DNA from: Pedobacter westerhofensis
GTDB taxonomy: Bacteria; Bacteroidota; Bacteroidia; Sphingobacteriales; Sphingobacteriaceae
Length of the DNA stretch: 64,000 nt
NCBI RefSeq assembly: GCF_900182595.1
Contig: NZ_FXTN01000008.1
Location: 1 to 64,000 of the forward strand
Direction of reading: 5' to 3'
In this document: piece after piece, positions 35,066 through 43,932 of the stretch
Layout: every line of letters begins with the position of its first letter
Numbering within the stretch: position 1 is the first letter of the stretch
The notes under the pieces: model-generated
Database searches by the model: none
The model's input: the letters and a program-made list of their open reading frames with translations, nothing else
What the model was told of the DNA's origin: nothing
Translations under genes and position numbers: made by a program

Positions 35066-36736
35066 TTAATTATTATAAGGCAGTACTATTTTGAATTCTG
35101 TTCCTTTATTTACTTTACTCTTTACGGTGATCTCACCTTTCATAAAGACCACCAGTTCCTTGCAAAAAGCCAGCCCCAGGCCAACACTGCCGTTCTGGTT
35201 ATACTGGTTTTGTATTCGGTAAAACTTCTTAAATATATTATTTATTTCCGGCGTCGGAATCCCAATTCCCTGATCAATAAACCTGAATACGACCTTTCCC
35301 TTGATCATTCTGGCCGAGATATGAAGCTTCTTCAATTCAGGCGGCGAATATTTATAGGCGTTCTCTACCAGATTATCAAAAAGGCTGCCTAATAACACGG
35401 GATCAGTAATAAAAGTGATAAAACCGGAAACTTCGTAGGTAACATCAAAATCAGGATGTTTGAGCTGGTGCGATTCTATGGTGCTTTCTATAAAGTCTTC
35501 AATATAGATCTCATCCCGGTTTAACTGGATGGCCTTGTTTTCGATCTGTGTAAATGCAAGTAATTTATTCATCAGCCCGTTGAGCTTGTCGGCCTCTTCA
35601 TCCAGGATCTTACCGTACAGTTTAAGCTCGCGCTCTGTCAGCGCGTTTGCGCTTTTGATATTATTACCGGCAATCTTGATTACACTTACCGGCGTTTTAA
35701 ACTCGTGCGTAAGGTTATTCACAAAATCATACTGTAGTTTAAACATCTTATGGTTGATGTTCAGGTTCCTGTAAATCAGATAAGCTACCAGCACCAGCAG
35801 GCTGTAAAACAACAGGATCAGCAGGGCAATGGGCAGAAAATAGCTGAGGATTTCCTGGTCTACAAAAGACTTGGCAGAAATAAAATACAGCTTATAATCC
35901 GAAAAGGGACCAGGCAGGGTAATTTCGGTAGCTACATAATCTGTAGAGGTATTTAAGGGATCGTAGGTAAGCGGCTCTATCCTGATATTCTGATACAGTT
36001 TCTTCCGTGTATTGATAATCCTGATCTTGTAGGGGTCAAGGAAAAAGGATAGCATATCCTGCTGATAAACGGGCATCGGATTAAGCTGCTTGTGCAGCAT
36101 CTCCTTGTATACTTTGAGATCTTCGATCCGGGGGATATTTAAATAGGTGATCTTATTGGAGCGGATAATGCTGAAGTTGGTAAACAGCTCATCCTGGGTA
36201 GGTGCCCGGGTCGTGTCAAGAGCAGCAATATAAGAGATAAACTTAATCCCCAGGGCATTGAAATCGTCCCCTATTGTGAAATTTTTTGTGTTCTCTTTTG
36301 AAAAGAGCTTAACAGAGTCCAGCGGCACAAGATCCCCGAACTGGTAAATATTCTTGGGGCCAAAAGAAAAATGCTGACGTGCATTGAGCCCGTCCTTTAC
36401 ATAAAAGTTGTTGATCTCAGAATCGTAAAAGATCACCTTTGATACAAAGGGGTAATCATTGAGGACGGTATCTACAAATTTTGACGTAGTGGCAGAATCC
36501 AGGTATCCGTTATAATAAGATATTTCGGGTACTTTATTGGTAAAGAATTCATTGTATGGCTTGATACTTTCTTCGAGCACTTTGACCTTTTCGGATACAA
36601 ATTCATTCTCAATAAATTTCTTGCTGAAGTTGTATGCCAGGAACAGGGACAGCACAAAAAGGGCAGAGATCAGAACAATAAAGGTCAGGATCAATAAAAA
36701 ATTTTTACGATAACCACTGTATCTCTCTGATGCCAT
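35066..36736 (-). CDS. Sensor histidine kinase
   Basis: A 556-residue membrane kinase. Membrane helix 1 is near 12-35 (LILTFIVLISALFVLSLFLA) and helix 2 near 300-322. Between them is a large periplasmic sensor region of some 260 residues. The phospho-acceptor His is in NLTHEFKTPVSVI, and the ATP site shows LVENAYKYSPPE, FIDQGIGIP and GLGLAFCKEL. It is the second gene of an operon, between the S9-like protein (12 bp upstream) and the response regulator (4 bp downstream). Confidence 0.94.
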   Translation of the reverse strand: MASERYSGYRKNFLLILTFIVLISALFVLSLFLAYNFSKKFIENEFVSEKVKVLEESIKPYNEFFTNKVPEISYYNGYLDSATTSKFVDTVLNDYPFVSKVIFYDSEINNFYVKDGLNARQHFSFGPKNIYQFGDLVPLDSVKLFSKENTKNFTIGDDFNALGIKFISYIAALDTTRAPTQDELFTNFSIIRSNKITYLNIPRIEDLKVYKEMLHKQLNPMPVYQQDMLSFFLDPYKIRIINTRKKLYQNIRIEPLTYDPLNTSTDYVATEITLPGPFSDYKLYFISAKSFVDQEILSYFLPIALLILLFYSLLVLVAYLIYRNLNINHKMFKLQYDFVNNLTHEFKTPVSVIKIAGNNIKSANALTERELKLYGKILDEEADKLNGLMNKLLAFTQIENKAIQLNRDEIYIEDFIESTIESHQLKHPDFDVTYEVSGFITFITDPVLLGSLFDNLVENAYKYSPPELKKLHISARMIKGKVVFRFIDQGIGIPTPEINNIFKKFYRIQNQYNQNGSVGLGLAFCKELVVFMKGEITVKSKVNKGTEFKIVLPYNN

Positions 36737-36748
36737 TCTTGTTTTTAT

Positions 36749-38641
36749 CTATTTTTTAGACAGATTTGCGGATAAAAATTGCTCCAGGCCGGCGTATAAC
36801 TTCTGACGTACTTCCTCTCCTTTCGTAAAAGACTCATTATACTCCTTTTCCAGATAAGTAACTTTTACATTCCGCTTTTGCAACTCTTTTACAAACTGTA
36901 TGGCCTCTGCAGAATTGCCGGCAAGGTCTTTGGGACTTTGCGCAATAAACACAGGGACTTTAAACTTGTCGGCGTGAAACACCGGAGAAGCCTGCCTCAT
37001 ATAATCAACCTCGGTAACCGGGTTTCCGATAATCTCATAGTACATCTGCAGGTTGGTCTTTAAAAATGGGGGTATCGACTTTAAATAGCTAAATAAGTTA
37101 ATCACTCCAGAGTTAGATCCGCCGCATGCAAACATTCCCGGACTCGAATATAAGCTATTCAAAGCAATATATCCTCCAAAACCTGTACCATAAATAGCTA
37201 TTCTTTTGGGATTGGCGATTTTCTCTGCAATGAGCCACTGCACTCCGTCAGTAATATCGTCCTTAATTTTTGCCCCCCACTGCTTAAAACCTGCTGCGGT
37301 GAACGATTTGCCATAACCGGTTGAACCACGGTAATTGATCTGGAACACAGCGTATCCACGGTTGGCCAGAAACTGAACTTCTGCATTGTATCCCCAGGAA
37401 TTTCTCATTCCAGGGCCATTATGGGGCAATACCACCACCGGCAGGTTCTCTGCCGACTCACGCAGGGGCAGCGTGAGGTAGCCCTGTATCTTTAATCCGT
37501 CGCGCGAGGTAAAACTCACCGCCCGCATTTTGCTCATTTCGGATTCCTTTACGTAAGGGTTAAAATCGCTTAGTTTCCTGATGGTTCCCTTGTTGGCAAA
37601 ATACAGATAGTAGGAACCCGGATTTTTATCGGTGAAAGTCCTGACGATGAAAGTGCTCTCTGCCTTATCTCTGCCGATTACCCGTGATTCTGTTCCCGGA
37701 AGCAACTTATCCAGTTTTTTATAAAGCTGTTTTGCGGAGCTGTCAAGGTAATACTTCTCTTTCTTCCAGGTTTCGCATACTACAAAAGAGATCCTTTTCT
37801 TGGACTCAGAATACTGCGCATCCACTACGTTGAGGGTATCATTCCTGAAGAGGACTTTATTTTCTTTACCTGTGATACAGTCCAGCTCAATCAGGGCATT
37901 TTTGTCCCTGTTTACATTAGAGATCGCGTATACAATATTTGGCCTGTCATCTGAGATGGCGATAGCCTTCAGGGTAGTTTTAAAATTATTGGTGATCACC
38001 GGCTTAAAAACATGGGTTTCTGTATCTCTGTACAGCAGTGTTTCGTTTACGCCATCGCTGGATGTGGCCAGCCTGAGCTTGCCCCGCGAATCTGTGATCC
38101 AGTCGGTAATATTTCCGGGATTTCTGGCGGCCATCTCCATCTTACCATCCCTTACATTTAAACGGTAAACATCAAATACGGTAGAGTCTCTTTTGTTGGA
38201 AGAAACCAGCAGGAACTTATCATCAATCAGCTCATCTTTTAAAACGCGCATCCTGCTTTTGCCGTTGTCGCTCAGCTTTCGCTCTTCGCCGCCTTCTTTA
38301 TTGATGATGAAGATATCCGACAAGCGTTCAGCACCACCTTTTTCCTTGTAATAGATCAGCTCGTCATCACTGACCCAGGAATAATAATTGATATTTTTTT
38401 CCTGCAGCTGAGTAACCTGAACCGATTTTCCGGAGCTAAGATCTTCTACAAACAAGTTCTGTTTTTTACCCTGCACTTTGAGGTAAGAAAGTAATTTCCC
38501 ATCCGGGGATATGGCATAAGAACCTCTCTCCTGCGATTTAAAAAAGTCGGCCACAGGAATTATTCTCACTTGCTCCTTTTGCTTACAGGCGGTGAAGAAA
38601 GCAACAAAAACAAGCAAAAAACATCTATAGTTTAAGATCAT
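36749..38641 (-). CDS. S9 peptidase-like lipoprotein lacking the catalytic serine
   Basis: A 630-residue protein. The N-terminus has a signal peptide with lipobox (VFVAFFTACKQKEQ). A beta-propeller-like region follows (about 25-370), then an alpha/beta-hydrolase domain of the prolyl oligopeptidase (S9) type (YAVFQINYRGSTGYGKSF near 435-460). In active members the nucleophile motif is GxSxGG; here residues 485-490 read GTGFGG, so the Ser is Gly. The usual final His (GEGHGF-like) is also absent in YLEKEYNESFTKGEE. It is therefore probably a pseudoenzyme. The ATG at 38641 starts the signal peptide. It is the first gene of an operon with the sensor kinase and response regulator. Confidence 0.85.
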   Translation of the reverse strand: MILNYRCFLLVFVAFFTACKQKEQVRIIPVADFFKSQERGSYAISPDGKLLSYLKVQGKKQNLFVEDLSSGKSVQVTQLQEKNINYYSWVSDDELIYYKEKGGAERLSDIFIINKEGGEERKLSDNGKSRMRVLKDELIDDKFLLVSSNKRDSTVFDVYRLNVRDGKMEMAARNPGNITDWITDSRGKLRLATSSDGVNETLLYRDTETHVFKPVITNNFKTTLKAIAISDDRPNIVYAISNVNRDKNALIELDCITGKENKVLFRNDTLNVVDAQYSESKKRISFVVCETWKKEKYYLDSSAKQLYKKLDKLLPGTESRVIGRDKAESTFIVRTFTDKNPGSYYLYFANKGTIRKLSDFNPYVKESEMSKMRAVSFTSRDGLKIQGYLTLPLRESAENLPVVVLPHNGPGMRNSWGYNAEVQFLANRGYAVFQINYRGSTGYGKSFTAAGFKQWGAKIKDDITDGVQWLIAEKIANPKRIAIYGTGFGGYIALNSLYSSPGMFACGGSNSGVINLFSYLKSIPPFLKTNLQMYYEIIGNPVTEVDYMRQASPVFHADKFKVPVFIAQSPKDLAGNSAEAIQFVKELQKRNVKVTYLEKEYNESFTKGEEVRQKLYAGLEQFLSANLSKK

Positions 38642-38647
38642 AGCACA

Positions 38648-38655
38648 CAAAAATA
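38648..38655 (-). promoter_or_regulatory. Promoter -7 element of the S9-like gene
   Basis: On the minus strand TATTTTTG matches TAnnTTTG and ends 6 bp before the ATG at 38641, which supports that start and suggests a leaderless or very short leader mRNA. Confidence 0.5.
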
Positions 38656-38789
38656 CATAACGCTGTCTGTCCATTGGGTAATACAGTAATATTGTTACTT
38701 TGCGCCACAACGAAAGCGGATTTCAAAATAACCATATTTAATGAATGCCGAAATAATTGGAGGTAACATTTAAAGTACGCAAATAGGGA

Positions 38790-38797
38790 TATCTTTG
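38790..38797 (+). promoter_or_regulatory. Promoter -7 element of the TPR gene
   Basis: TATCTTTG matches TAnnTTTG and lies 30 bp before the ATG at 38828. The AT-rich TTTAA about 20 bp upstream is a weak match to the -33 element. Confidence 0.5.
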
Positions 38798-38827
38798 TTA
38801 ATTTAGTACATCCAGCATCTACGCGTC

Positions 38828-40636
38828 ATGAAAAGAAGATTCCTGCTCCTGTTTTTCGCCTTTGCCCCCCTGCTTTCTGTTGCCCAGGACACCAGTGATG
38901 ATGATATCGCCATGCAGTATTACCAGCAGGGGAATTTTAAAAAGGCGGCAGAAATACTGGAAACGCTTTTTGCAAGGACTAAAGACGATGCCTATTTCGG
39001 CCTCTATTTTAATGCGCTGCTCAAATCAAAGCAATACCAGGAAGCAGAGAAAGTAACAAAAAAACTCATCCGCCAGAACCCTGCCTCCATCAAATATGAA
39101 ATTGCACTGGGCAGGATATATAAGGAGGAAGGACAGCAGGAGAGTGCGGCAAAGACCTTTGATCAGGTACTGAGCAATCTTCCTAAAGACGAGGCCCTGA
39201 TCAGGGATATCGCAAACAATCTGTATCAGATTGAGGAATATGATGTGGCCATCAAAGTATTTCAGCAGGGCCGCGAAATCCTGGGCAATCCACAGGCTTT
39301 TACCTTTGAGCTGCTGAGCCTGTACCGCTACAAAAAAGACAAGAACATGCTGATTCAGGAGTTTCTGAATGCCCTGCAGACCATGCCGCAAATGCTGCCG
39401 CAGGCACAGACTGTACTGTCATCAGTTTTCGAAGGCAATTCCGACTACCTTAACCTTCAGAATGCCTTGTTCAAAAAGATACAGAAAGATCCGGAAAATG
39501 AATCGTTCAGCAGGCTGCTGATCTGGCAGTACCTGCAGCAGCAGGAATATGAGATGGCCTTGCGGCAGCTGATTGCGCAGGATAAAAGAACAAGAGGGGA
39601 CGGATCAGCCGTCTTTGAAAACACACAGGTATTTATCTCCAATAAAGCTTATGACACAGCCATCAAGGCTTACGAATATCTGCTGAGCAAGGGAAAGGAC
39701 AGTCCCTGGTATCTCAGTTCCCGCTTATCCATGGTAGACGCCAGGTACCAGGCATTATTGCTGGGCAATGATGATAAAGCAGAGGTTATTGTACTGGCAG
39801 ACCAGTACCAGGCGATCCTGAAAGAATACGGCAGGAATTCAAAAACACTCTTTGCATTACGAAAATGGGCCACCATCCAGGCCTATTACCTCCACAATCT
39901 GGAAAAGGCCGAAGAAGCCCTGGAAACTGCGGTGACCATGCCCGGTGTGGCCCCGGCAGATATCGCTGCGATTAAGCTGGAGCTGGGCGATATTTATGTG
40001 CTTACCGGACAGCCCTGGGAGGCAATCCTTGTATACGGGCAGGTAGCAAAGGACTACGAGAATCAGGACACAGGCAACGAAGCAAAATACCGTTCGGCCA
40101 GGCTGTCATTCTTCCAGGGCAACTTCAGTTACGCCAAATCGCAGGCGGATGTGCTGAAGGCCTCCACTACCCAGCTGATCGCCAATGATGCCTTAAACCT
40201 GAGCCTGCTCATCTCAGACCATTTGGAAAGTGCCGCGGATACCCTTGCCCTGAAACTTTATGCCTCGGCGGAGTTTATGCATTTCAGGAACAATGATCAG
40301 TTGGCACTGCAAAAACTGGACAGCATCCCGCTGGCCTATCCCCAGAATAGTCTGGCCGATGATATCCTCATGGCCAAATCACGGATCTATATCAAGAGAG
40401 GCGATTTCAGCCAGTCTGCAGCATTGCTTAAAGAACTGATTGACCACCCACAGCAAAATATCTGGACGGATGATGCACTCTTTATTCTTGCGGGATTGTA
40501 CGAAGAGCAGCTGCACCAACCTGAACAGGCCAAAATACTGTACCAAAGGCTGATCTCTGAATTCCCGGGCAGCATGTTTACGGCAGAGGCGCGCAAGCAT
40601 TTCAGGAAACTTCGTGGGGATAATATTGAATCATAG
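38828..40636 (+). CDS. Exported TPR-repeat protein
   Basis: A 602-residue periplasmic or outer-membrane-facing protein. A signal peptide (FLLLFFAFAPLLSVAQD) is followed by at least ten tetratricopeptide units (for example YYQQGNFKKAAEILETLF, GRIYKEEGQQESAAKTFDQV, LYEEQLHQPEQAKILYQRLI). TPR proteins act as scaffolds. The C-terminal units resemble those of outer-membrane assembly lipoproteins such as BamD, but the protein is longer and lacks a lipobox. Confidence 0.88.
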   Translation: MKRRFLLLFFAFAPLLSVAQDTSDDDIAMQYYQQGNFKKAAEILETLFARTKDDAYFGLYFNALLKSKQYQEAEKVTKKLIRQNPASIKYEIALGRIYKEEGQQESAAKTFDQVLSNLPKDEALIRDIANNLYQIEEYDVAIKVFQQGREILGNPQAFTFELLSLYRYKKDKNMLIQEFLNALQTMPQMLPQAQTVLSSVFEGNSDYLNLQNALFKKIQKDPENESFSRLLIWQYLQQQEYEMALRQLIAQDKRTRGDGSAVFENTQVFISNKAYDTAIKAYEYLLSKGKDSPWYLSSRLSMVDARYQALLLGNDDKAEVIVLADQYQAILKEYGRNSKTLFALRKWATIQAYYLHNLEKAEEALETAVTMPGVAPADIAAIKLELGDIYVLTGQPWEAILVYGQVAKDYENQDTGNEAKYRSARLSFFQGNFSYAKSQADVLKASTTQLIANDALNLSLLISDHLESAADTLALKLYASAEFMHFRNNDQLALQKLDSIPLAYPQNSLADDILMAKSRIYIKRGDFSQSAALLKELIDHPQQNIWTDDALFILAGLYEEQLHQPEQAKILYQRLISEFPGSMFTAEARKHFRKLRGDNIES

Positions 40637-40652
40637 TTTATATCTTTGTTTC

Positions 40653-40955
40653 ATGTTATTATACAACGTGACCATTATTATAGAAGATGCTTCTGCGGAT
40701 GCATGGCTTCAATGGATGCAGGAAGAACATATACCGGATGTGATGGCAACGGGCATGTTTGTTTCCAGCAGATTATTAAAAGTAGTAGACTCTCCAAATG
40801 AAGGGCTGACCTACTGTGCGCAATATGTAGCACAGTCTATGGCAGAATATGAAACTTATCAGTCTCAGTTTGAACCTGCTTTGCAGGAAGATTTAAATAC
40901 CCGCTTCCGGGATAAATTTGTTTCCTTTAGAACTCTTATGGAGTACGTAGCCTAA
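40653..40955 (+). CDS. DUF4286 family protein
   Basis: A 100-residue protein of the small DUF4286 family, which has a ferredoxin-like alpha/beta layout (LLYNVTIIIEDASADAWLQW, EEHIPDVMATGMF). Function is not known. The ATG at 40653 is preferred to an upstream codon at 40614 that would overlap the TPR gene. TATCTTTG (40641-40648) stands 4 bp upstream. It ends 4 bp before rfbC. Confidence 0.85.
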   Translation: MLLYNVTIIIEDASADAWLQWMQEEHIPDVMATGMFVSSRLLKVVDSPNEGLTYCAQYVAQSMAEYETYQSQFEPALQEDLNTRFRDKFVSFRTLMEYVA

Positions 40956-40959
40956 CTAT

Positions 40960-41514
40960 ATGAATTTTATATCAACACCAATAGCAGATCTCTATATCAT
41001 AGAGCCAAAAGTATGGAAAGATAGCCGTGGCTATTTCTACGAAAGTTTTAGTGGCCGGGCCTTTGCCGCACAGGGTATTGAGGCTGATTTTGTACAGGAT
41101 AACCAGTCGTTTTCCCAGAAAGGCACTTTACGCGGACTACACGCACAGAAGGCGCCTTTTGCCCAGGGTAAACTGGTACGTGTGATTCAGGGCAGTGTGC
41201 TGGATGTTGCGGTGGATGTGAGAAAAAACTCTCCTACCTTTGGTCAGCATTTCAGCGTAGAACTGACTGGCGACAACCACAAACAGTTATGGGTACCGCC
41301 AGGATTTCTCCATGGTTTTCTTACGCTTGAAGATGATACGATCTTTACGTACAAAGTAACGAACTACTATGATAAAGAATCTGAAGTAGGGGTGATCTGG
41401 AATGATCCCGACCTGAACATCAACTGGGTTGCCGATATCAATCTGGAAGACCTGCTGCTGTCTGACAAAGACACGGTACTGCCTGCTTTTAAGGATTGGC
41501 CGAGCCCGTTTTAA
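40960..41514 (+). CDS. rfbC: dTDP-4-dehydrorhamnose 3,5-epimerase
   Basis: A 184-residue RmlC epimerase in dTDP-L-rhamnose synthesis. The active-site His is in GTLRGLHAQKAPFAQGKLV, and the conserved GFLHGFLTLEDD follows near residue 115. Length and fold match the family. It is the only gene of the pathway here; rfbA, rfbB and rfbD are absent from the window. It follows DUF4286 by 4 bp. Confidence 0.95.
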   Translation: MNFISTPIADLYIIEPKVWKDSRGYFYESFSGRAFAAQGIEADFVQDNQSFSQKGTLRGLHAQKAPFAQGKLVRVIQGSVLDVAVDVRKNSPTFGQHFSVELTGDNHKQLWVPPGFLHGFLTLEDDTIFTYKVTNYYDKESEVGVIWNDPDLNINWVADINLEDLLLSDKDTVLPAFKDWPSPF

Positions 41515-41520
41515 TATATT

Positions 41521-41643
41521 AAGAGGCTGTATCACTGATGAAATTGAGCCTCTGAGAATCGAATATTTGAAAGTACGCCTGTAGGGGGGTATGAGTAAAA
41601 ACAACAAAAAGGAGGCTGATCATGATTTATGATACAGCCTCTT
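41521..41643. repeat. MITE-like inverted repeat
   Basis: AAGAGGCTGTATCA (41521-41534) and TGATACAGCCTCTT (41630-41643) are perfect 14 bp terminal inverted repeats of a 123 bp unit. Shorter internal copies are GAGCCTCTGAG and AGGAGGCTGATCA. The unit codes for nothing and lies between converging genes. It may also act as a terminator for both. Confidence 0.65.
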
Positions 41644-41653
41644 CAAATAAGCA

Positions 41654-42496
41654 TTACTGCTTAATCAGATTATACAACTCATCCAGTTTCGGCGAGAGCA
41701 CGATTTCAATCCTTCTGTTCTTGCTTCTTCCTTCAGGTGTAGTATTCGCCTCCAATGGCTGAAACTCTCCCTTACCTGTCGCCGTAAGCCTGATACCCGG
41801 TACCTTTTCCGTCTCTGTAAGGAAACGTACCACAGAGGTTGAGCGCAGTACACTCAAATCCCAGTTATCCTTGATCTGCCCCAGGTTATTGATTTTCTGA
41901 GAATCTGTATGTCCTTCAACAGCGATAATAATCTCCGGCTGTTCCTTTAACACTTTCGCCAGCTGAGATAATGCCTGTTTGCCCTTATCATCGATCACTA
42001 TACTTCCTGATGGAAACAGTAACTTATCGGTCAGGGAAACATAAACCTTACCGTTCTTCATCTCTACGGTTAAGCCGCTTTTGGTAAAACCAAGCAGGGC
42101 TTCCTGTAATTTCTCCTTCAGCTTATTTGATGCCTCATCGCGTTTACGCAAAACATCTTCAACTTCTTTTAAACGCTGCTCACGTTTTTTAAGGTCATCA
42201 GAAAGTTTGCTGATCGCCGTAGAGCTGTTGCTCTTTAGTTTCTTGTAGTTGGCATCGGTATTGTCATACTTACCCTGAAGCTCGTTTAAACGGCCATATA
42301 AATCTGCAGTATCGCGTTTTAGCTGTGCCGCTTCCTTTTCCAGTTTGCTGCCTGATAATTGTGATTCAGACCAGCCGTTGTTCAGCGAGTCCTGCCTCGA
42401 TAGTAAAGCCTTATACTTTTTAGGAGATAACACCACACAAGACGTAAAAGCGCTGCCAAATAAAGCAATCGCCAGAAACAAAAGTATTCTATTCAT
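41654..42496 (-). CDS. OmpA-family peptidoglycan-binding lipoprotein
   Basis: A 280-residue protein. A lipobox ends the signal peptide (SAFTSCVVLSPKK). A coiled coil spans about residues 40-140 (LEKEAAQLKRDTADLYGRL, LKKREQRLKEVEDVLRKRD). The C-terminal OmpA domain (about 150-270) shows VEGHTDSQKI and RSKNRRIEIVLSP, the residues that contact peptidoglycan. It likely ties the outer membrane to the wall. Confidence 0.9.
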   Translation of the reverse strand: MNRILLFLAIALFGSAFTSCVVLSPKKYKALLSRQDSLNNGWSESQLSGSKLEKEAAQLKRDTADLYGRLNELQGKYDNTDANYKKLKSNSSTAISKLSDDLKKREQRLKEVEDVLRKRDEASNKLKEKLQEALLGFTKSGLTVEMKNGKVYVSLTDKLLFPSGSIVIDDKGKQALSQLAKVLKEQPEIIIAVEGHTDSQKINNLGQIKDNWDLSVLRSTSVVRFLTETEKVPGIRLTATGKGEFQPLEANTTPEGRSKNRRIEIVLSPKLDELYNLIKQ

Positions 42497-42498
42497 GA

Positions 42499-43149
42499 TT
42501 ATTGTACTACGGCTCTTTTCAGAAACTGAACAAAGGGATAAACTCCCTCAAAAGCCTTTTTTAAATGGTTAACAATGGTTGGTTTGAACAATTCTTCGTC
42601 ACTAATGGGAATTGTAGCGATATAGCTTTTAAGCTTCAGCAGTTCAATCTGCGGGTGCGCAGGATCGTATCCCTTGGGTGCTTTTTTCAGGGAATCTTCA
42701 GTACTGAGCTTAAACAGCGAAGCAAAACTCTTTGCCTGAATGATCTCCAGAAATTCGGATGTATTGTAATCGATCTCTTCCCTGATATTCTTCAGGTCCG
42801 CGGCCTCAGGCATCCAGTACCCCCCGGCAAAAAATGATTTTCCCGGTTGCAGGTGCAGATAATATTCCGGGCCTTTGTTGCCTTTAATGGAAAATGAAAT
42901 GCCGTAGTTGTTCTTATAAGGAGCTTTATTCTTGCTGAACCTGATGTCCCTGTAAATTCTCATCAGGCATTTTTTTGCCTCGGTTTGGGTTTCAGGGTCA
43001 ATCTTCGATAAAACAGGGATAAGCTCATCAATAAAGGCAAGCACATCTGCCTTTGCTGTTTCGTAGCGGTCTTTATTCAATGCAAACCACTCGCGGTTAT
43101 TATTTTCAACGATTTCTGTTAAAAATGCCAGTGTTTCTTGTTTGATCAT
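42499..43149 (-). CDS. DUF2461 domain protein
   Basis: A 216-residue cytoplasmic protein of the DUF2461 family (FLTEIVENNNREWFALNKDR, RIYRDIRFSKNKAPYKNNYG, GYWMPEAADLKNIREEID). Function is unknown. It overlaps the preceding DUF983 gene by 4 bp and so shares its transcript. Confidence 0.88.
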   Translation of the reverse strand: MIKQETLAFLTEIVENNNREWFALNKDRYETAKADVLAFIDELIPVLSKIDPETQTEAKKCLMRIYRDIRFSKNKAPYKNNYGISFSIKGNKGPEYYLHLQPGKSFFAGGYWMPEAADLKNIREEIDYNTSEFLEIIQAKSFASLFKLSTEDSLKKAPKGYDPAHPQIELLKLKSYIATIPISDEELFKPTIVNHLKKAFEGVYPFVQFLKRAVVQ

Positions 43150-43544
43150 GGTGTATCGTAATAGGCGTTATAACTAATTTTTGGAGAGAGCCAGTGCAGC
43201 AGGATGACACGTGAGTAACGGTAATTGAAGGGGGAAAGGATAAAACTCATCCCAAAGATGACCCCTACATACAGCCAGAGAGAATCAAAATCAAGGTTCC
43301 CGCCCGAAAGGATATAGGTTGCAATGCCCGTAGTAATCATTTGGATTACATTCATCGCATAGCTTACATACATTGCAGCGTAAAAGTAGCCCGGCTCAAT
43401 TTCAAAACGCTGCCCGCAATGGCCACAAATTTCATTGGTATGCTGGATATCAAATCCATATAAACTACCGCGGAAGATATCTCCTCTCCTGCAATGCGGG
43501 CACTTCCCATGAACTATGGCATAGAGCTTAGAAGTTTTCTCCAT
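43146..43544 (-). CDS. DUF983 membrane protein
   Basis: A 132-residue protein with two zinc-ribbon-like CxxC pairs (GKCPHCRRGD; ICGHCGQRF) followed by two membrane helices. DUF983 genes are often found with oxidase assembly genes, which suits its place at the end of the respiratory cluster. Confidence 0.88.
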   Translation of the reverse strand: MEKTSKLYAIVHGKCPHCRRGDIFRGSLYGFDIQHTNEICGHCGQRFEIEPGYFYAAMYVSYAMNVIQMITTGIATYILSGGNLDFDSLWLYVGVIFGMSFILSPFNYRYSRVILLHWLSPKISYNAYYDTP

Positions 43545-43555
43545 TGCTGAGAAAG

Positions 43556-43804
43556 CTATGAGGTTTTAGATACGTTTGTGCGGTATTTCTTGTACCATAA
43601 AACACCAAGGGCACCGATCATCAGGTATGGGATAGCCATCAGGTACAATACCCCCGAATTAATGCCCTTGGCCTGAGTATTGCCGTTTTTAACGCCCTGC
43701 TCTGCATTGATCGTACACATTGCACATTGTGCAGATGCGGTCGTAGTTCCTGTGACAGCGAATACGGAGATAAAGAGAATGAATATCAGGATTGCCTTCT
43801 TCAT
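43556..43804 (-). CDS. Small exported protein with a CAMC motif
   Basis: An 82-residue protein. A signal peptide (ILIFILFISVFAVTGTTTA) precedes CAMCTINAEQG and a C-terminal membrane helix (LYLMAIPYLMIGALGVLWY). The CxxC could bind copper, but that is a guess. It lies in the oxidase assembly group. Confidence 0.7.
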   Translation of the reverse strand: MKKAILIFILFISVFAVTGTTTASAQCAMCTINAEQGVKNGNTQAKGINSGVLYLMAIPYLMIGALGVLWYKKYRTNVSKTS

Positions 43805-43932
43805 AATTTTAATTTAATGATGATGTTTACTGTGTAATAACATCAGATGCATGTGCAACAAATATACTCATAAAACGAAGAACCAAAATGTTAATTACAT
43901 AAGCCAAATGTAAAAACCTTAGGTTTATCCCC

